64,000 nucleotides of DNA. Origin: Paenibacillus aurantius (lineage in GTDB: Bacteria; Bacillota; Bacilli; Paenibacillales; NBRC-103111). The stretch lies in contig NZ_CP130318.1 of assembly GCF_032268605.1 (NCBI RefSeq), positions 4,563,501 to 4,627,500 of the forward strand, read 5' to 3'. Each line of letters starts with the position of its first letter. Positions within the stretch are counted from its first letter, which is position 1. Below are positions 61,214 through 64,000 of this stretch, piece by piece. The notes under the pieces are model-generated. The model had not been told where the DNA came from. It saw only the letters and a list, made by a program, of their open reading frames with translations, and made no database searches. The position numbers were made by a program, and so were the translations under genes.

Positions 61214-63241
61214 ATGAAGCTTCATTCCTCTCCAACCTTAATTGACTATACTTTGGCAGATGGGCGGAACGTTCCGGTTTCCCCGGTTAATAGGCCGGGC
61301 GGGACGGAAAAGATCGTGGAATATATGCCCGTGTGGGGCTACTATACGGGGACGAAGGTCACGGCCGCCGAGGTCGTGCTGGTGGAGACAGGGCGGCCGA
61401 CATGCTACCGGGTGGTGGAGGTCCATCCCCCGTCCGGTCCCCGCAGGGGAAGCTCCATCCCCGGTAACGGGCTTGTCCTCTCCGCTCTCCCGGGGGAAAC
61501 GGCGGACAGCGGCGGGCCGCTGCTGGCTCACTTCCGGGTCGGCGATTTGGTGACCCGGCACGAACGGACACCGGCGGAAGCGGACCAGCGGGGGAACGAC
61601 GGCGGAACAAGCCGGCCGGCCGCCGAGCAAGGGCTGAACCGGGCGGAGGATAGCATCCGGACCGCGGAAGCCAGCCTGGACCGGGCGCGGGAGGAGTACG
61701 CGAACGTCCCGTTCCGCGAAGCCGATTCCCGCCTTTCCTCAGCCCGGGAAAGGCTGGAGCTAGCCCGGCGCCTGGCCGCCGCCTCTCCCGCCGAAAGCGT
61801 CCACTGCTCCCGGCAGGCGGAGGCATGGGCCCTGGAGGGCTATTGCCTCTCGCTTCCGAGCCGGACGGCAGAGGCGCGGGGCGTCTGGTACCGGCCGGTG
61901 GAGCGGAACGCGGAAGAGGTCGGCGTGACGCTGGACCGGATGGCGGCTTCGGGCCTTAACGAGCTTTACCTGGAAACCTTCTTCCAAGGGTATACCATCT
62001 TCCCCAGCCGGACCGCCTGCGCCCATGGAATTGCCGGGCAGAACCCGGTTTTTGCCGGCTGGGACCCGCTCGACGTCTTTGTTAAGGAAGCCGCTAAGCG
62101 GGGCATTGCCGTGCATGCCTGGATCAACGGCTATATGGTCGGGATCGACCCGTCCGGAGGCCCCATCCTCCGCATTCATCCGGAATGGGCGGCGGTGCCC
62201 CGGGACAGCGTCGGCCGGGACCAGCCTGCTCCCGATCCCGGCACCGGGTACTTCTGGATGGACATCGTAAATCCGGAGCCGCGGGGTTACCTGATCGGCC
62301 TCATGAAGGAAATGGTCGGCCGCTACGGGGCAGCAGGCGTGAACCTGGATTACATGCGGTTTCCGTCCGACGGCTTCAGCTATTCCCGGTACGTCCGTTC
62401 CGCTTACGCCGAGGAAATCGGGACGGACCCCTATGACCTCGATGCGGACACCGATCCCGCCGGGTGGGAGCATTGGACGGCCTGGCTTCGCCAAGCCGAG
62501 AACGAAGGGATGAAGGCGGTCTACCGGGAGCTGAAAGCTCTAGCCCCGCAAACCGTCATCTCGGCCGCTCCGGAGCCGGGACCCGAGGCCGACCGGATCG
62601 GCGAATGGGCGGAGGTGGTGGATGTCGTCATCCCCCAAGCCTATTTCGCCGAATCGGATAGGGTCAGGGAATCCGTGAAGGAGCACAAAGGAAAGCTGGC
62701 AGAGGGCTGTCTCATTTACAGCGGCCTTTACCCGCTGTACATTCATCTGGATGCCTTCTCGACGGTCACCCAGCTGTTCGCTGCTCGGGACCTGGACCAG
62801 GGCGCGAGCCTCTTCTCCTTCGGGCAGGCCGGGCGTCCGCACGTGAAGGCCTTGCGCCAGGGACCTTGGCGGGAGGACGCCGTTTCCCCCGGCCTTCATC
62901 CGATCGAAGCCGTGAGCCGCCTCATCGCGGAGCTGGTCCGCGACCTCCGCGAGGTCTACCTTCCGCGCGGAGCCGCTTCGGACCGGACCGGCGGTGCCCT
63001 GCTCGCGGCGATCGAGGCCTTCACGGCGGAGTACGATAGCCTCCGGGAAGCGGCCTCCGGTCCGGTCATGGCCCCTGATGCTCACGACCGGCTTCTCGGC
63101 TGTCTCGGCGGGGTGCACCGCGCCGTCGCTTCCGGCAAGGCGGAAGGCGGCCTTCACCCGGCGGCGGAGCGGCGCCTGCAGGATCAGCTTCGCTATGCGG
63201 AGGACCTGATCTCCTATTCGCGGAAGAAGGGGATTTGGTAA
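61214..63241 (+). CDS. GHL10-type glycoside hydrolase-like protein
   Basis: A 675-residue protein without a signal peptide. Residues 1-115 form a beta-rich N-terminal domain of unknown type. Residues 125-210 are an Ala/Arg/Glu-rich helical, probably coiled-coil region. Residues about 215-560 form a TIM-barrel of the GHL10/DUF187 type (RGVWYRPVERNAEEVGVTLDRM, GIAVHAWINGYMVG, WMDIVNPEPRGYLIGLMKEMV, GVNLDYMRFPSDGF, VDVVIPQAYF). A second helical region follows. The barrel family acts on glycans, but its substrates are poorly defined and most members are exported, so the cytoplasmic form here is notable. GGGGG precedes the ATG. It stands alone. Confidence 0.85.
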   Translation: MKLHSSPTLIDYTLADGRNVPVSPVNRPGGTEKIVEYMPVWGYYTGTKVTAAEVVLVETGRPTCYRVVEVHPPSGPRRGSSIPGNGLVLSALPGETADSGGPLLAHFRVGDLVTRHERTPAEADQRGNDGGTSRPAAEQGLNRAEDSIRTAEASLDRAREEYANVPFREADSRLSSARERLELARRLAAASPAESVHCSRQAEAWALEGYCLSLPSRTAEARGVWYRPVERNAEEVGVTLDRMAASGLNELYLETFFQGYTIFPSRTACAHGIAGQNPVFAGWDPLDVFVKEAAKRGIAVHAWINGYMVGIDPSGGPILRIHPEWAAVPRDSVGRDQPAPDPGTGYFWMDIVNPEPRGYLIGLMKEMVGRYGAAGVNLDYMRFPSDGFSYSRYVRSAYAEEIGTDPYDLDADTDPAGWEHWTAWLRQAENEGMKAVYRELKALAPQTVISAAPEPGPEADRIGEWAEVVDVVIPQAYFAESDRVRESVKEHKGKLAEGCLIYSGLYPLYIHLDAFSTVTQLFAARDLDQGASLFSFGQAGRPHVKALRQGPWREDAVSPGLHPIEAVSRLIAELVRDLREVYLPRGAASDRTGGALLAAIEAFTAEYDSLREAASGPVMAPDAHDRLLGCLGGVHRAVASGKAEGGLHPAAERRLQDQLRYAEDLISYSRKKGIW

Positions 63242-63305
63242 CGATCCGGCGGGGTCCCTCCTGAAAAGAGACACTCCTGCAAGGACCGGAGGACTTTCAC
63301 CGGCG

Positions 63306-63402
63306 GGCGCCTTATCCGATTTCGTTCTGCTGCTCTTTTATTTTCGTGTGCTTACGGGCTTACGGGGACCACTCCGCCAACAAAGTTACCGGAAGAGCGC
63401 CC
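63306..63402. repeat. dispersed intergenic repeat, copy C (inverted orientation)
   Basis: It reads on the minus strand as CCGGTAACTTTGTTGGCGG (63374-63392), then GCACACGAAAAT and AGCAGCAGAAC, ending CGGATAAGGCGCC. Order and spacing match copy B (50545) and the ends match copy A (36144). The inverted ends are imperfect here. Confidence 0.78.
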
Positions 63403-63419
63403 GGACGGGCTGTGGGACG

Positions 63420-63658
63420 GATAGAGGAACGATGATCCTCTATCCCCGCTCCTGGAACCTCCTCCCGCTAAGGAGAGGAACTCTGCTCCTCTATTGAGGG
63501 GCATGCAGGCTTGAGAAGCGCGTTTGGCGGTGGAATAGGAAACCGTAGTTCCTCTATGCCCGGCGAAGCGCTCTTTTTCCTGGCTATAAGATACTGTAGT
63601 TCCTCTATGCCGAAGAAACGCTCCGTTGCCGGGCAATAGGATACCGGCGTTCCTTTAT
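63420..63658. repeat. array of five 25-bp palindromes at about 50-bp spacing
   Basis: Units start at 63420, 63471, 63534, 63584 and 63634, each an imperfect palindrome built on GAGGAAC...GTTCCTCTAT (the first has perfect nine-base arms GATAGAGGA/TCCTCTATC). The segments after units 3 and 4 are also alike (CCG-CGAA-CGCT...CCTGGC against CCGAAGAAACGCT...CCGGGC), so the true period is about 50 bp. No associated gene was seen. On the minus strand the array translates to repeats of HRGTTVSYS, but without a convincing start. Confidence 0.75.
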
Positions 63659-63702
63659 TCGCGGGGTTCCTTTTCCGCTCGGGGAGACGTTCCTTAACGC
63701 AT

Positions 63703-63990
63703 CTACCCTCGAATTCCGTTGATGGAAGTCAGCTTGTTATAAACCAGGGTGGGCAGCACATGCCTGCCCCAACATGCTCCCGGTAAAATGGAAGACGCAA
63801 CCTTCCGGGGCGCCCCTATACAAGAAGCCATGTGCCGGGGCACATGGCTTTTACTGTAATGATAGGTGGACGGACGGCACAGGCGGAACCTGACCCCTCC
63901 ATGCGATAAGTCTACTTGGAAGATTTCGAGCGATTCGAGAAAGACGGAATACCGTTTATTTCTCCTCGGGCCAATGAAGCTCCACTCCAT
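63703..63990 (-). CDS. doubtful open frame at the right edge
   Basis: The frame is open from the window edge to 63703. Its first 47 residues (MEWSFIGPRRNKRYSVFLES, FQVDLSHGGVRFRLC) look protein-like and recall a PilZ-type VDLSxGG pattern. It then runs through a hairpin at 63825-63850, which real genes rarely do. There is no ribosome site before the ATG at 63990, so it may be the end of a gene entering from the right, or chance. Confidence 0.25.
   Translation of the reverse strand: MEWSFIGPRRNKRYSVFLESLEIFQVDLSHGGVRFRLCRPSTYHYSKSHVPRHMASCIGAPRKVASSILPGACWGRHVLPTLVYNKLTSINGIRG
63825..63850. terminator. hairpin near the right edge
   Basis: AAGCCATGTGCC and GGCACATGGCTT form a perfect 12-bp stem with a two-base gap, followed by TTACTG on the plus side. 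A terminator-like structure with no strong T tract. Confidence 0.5.
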
Positions 63991-64000
63991 GCCGGACGAG

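Noticed and set aside
63352-63636. Open frame of 94 codons across the palindrome array (HRGTTVSYS repeats)
   Set aside because: It is produced by the DNA repeat itself, overlaps the dispersed repeat and has no ribosome site.
63420-63658. Possible CRISPR array
   Set aside because: Repeat units are imperfect, spacing is irregular (50-63 bp), the spacers resemble each other, and there are no cas genes nearby.

Overview
The window looks like chromosomal DNA of a high-GC Bacillota of the Paenibacillus type. Evidence: strong aaggagg-type ribosome sites with frequent GTG/TTG starts, an S-layer-homology (SLH) surface protein, NlpC/P60 wall hydrolases, PAS-rich hybrid kinases, and single-copy homologues of Bacillus genes (araB/araD/araR, ytoI, yunC, khtT/khtU, nrnB, trxB, ywdK-like). 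I saw no rRNA, tRNA, CRISPR array, insertion sequence or prophage core. Gene functions were assigned from protein motifs read by eye; no database search was run.

Layout. 1-3.5 kb: the arabinose genes araR-araD-araB on the minus strand, with AraR-type operators; araB runs off the left edge. 3.6-6.7 kb: a soluble five-PAS hybrid histidine kinase. 7-9.9 kb: a winged-helix regulator divergent from a GH2 glycosidase, with tandem operators between them. 9.9-10.9 kb: VOC and NUDIX proteins. 10.9-13.4 kb: a lower-GC island with an XRE repressor, an ImmA/IrrE protease and a shortened PolC-like protein. Two matching promoter-operators, one before the repressor and one before the PolC-like gene, tie the three genes together. 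This is the best candidate for an undescribed system. 13.5-18.8 kb: HD hydrolase, thioredoxin reductase, a TetR/MFS efflux pair with two near-identical operators, and an NrnB-like DHH phosphoesterase.

19-36 kb is a cell-surface region. It holds a 2,534-residue secreted modular protein with a duplicated beta-helix block, an SH3-NlpC/P60 hydrolase that appears to start at an ATC codon, a 1,215-residue SLH protein followed in frame by a leftover SLH fragment, and a SARP-type response regulator overlapping a hybrid kinase with two transmitter modules. 36-40 kb: glcD-glcF divergent from a FadR-type GntR regulator. 40-50.5 kb: housekeeping and small genes, including a HAD phosphatase, YtoI, a UxaC-family isomerase with a likely catabolite-controlled promoter, the KhtTU K+/H+ antiporter, a DMT transporter and YunC. 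50.6-58.8 kb: a minus-strand run of GT2 glycosyltransferase, FtsX-type permease and Lhr-like helicase. 59-63.2 kb: small membrane proteins, a second NlpC/P60 enzyme and a GHL10-type glycosidase-like protein.

Non-coding structure is rich. There is a dispersed repeat family of roughly 70-100 bp in three copies (36.1, 50.5 and 63.3 kb), a five-unit array of 25-bp palindromes at 63.4-63.7 kb, many intrinsic terminators, and several palindromic operators whose positions match the adjacent regulators.
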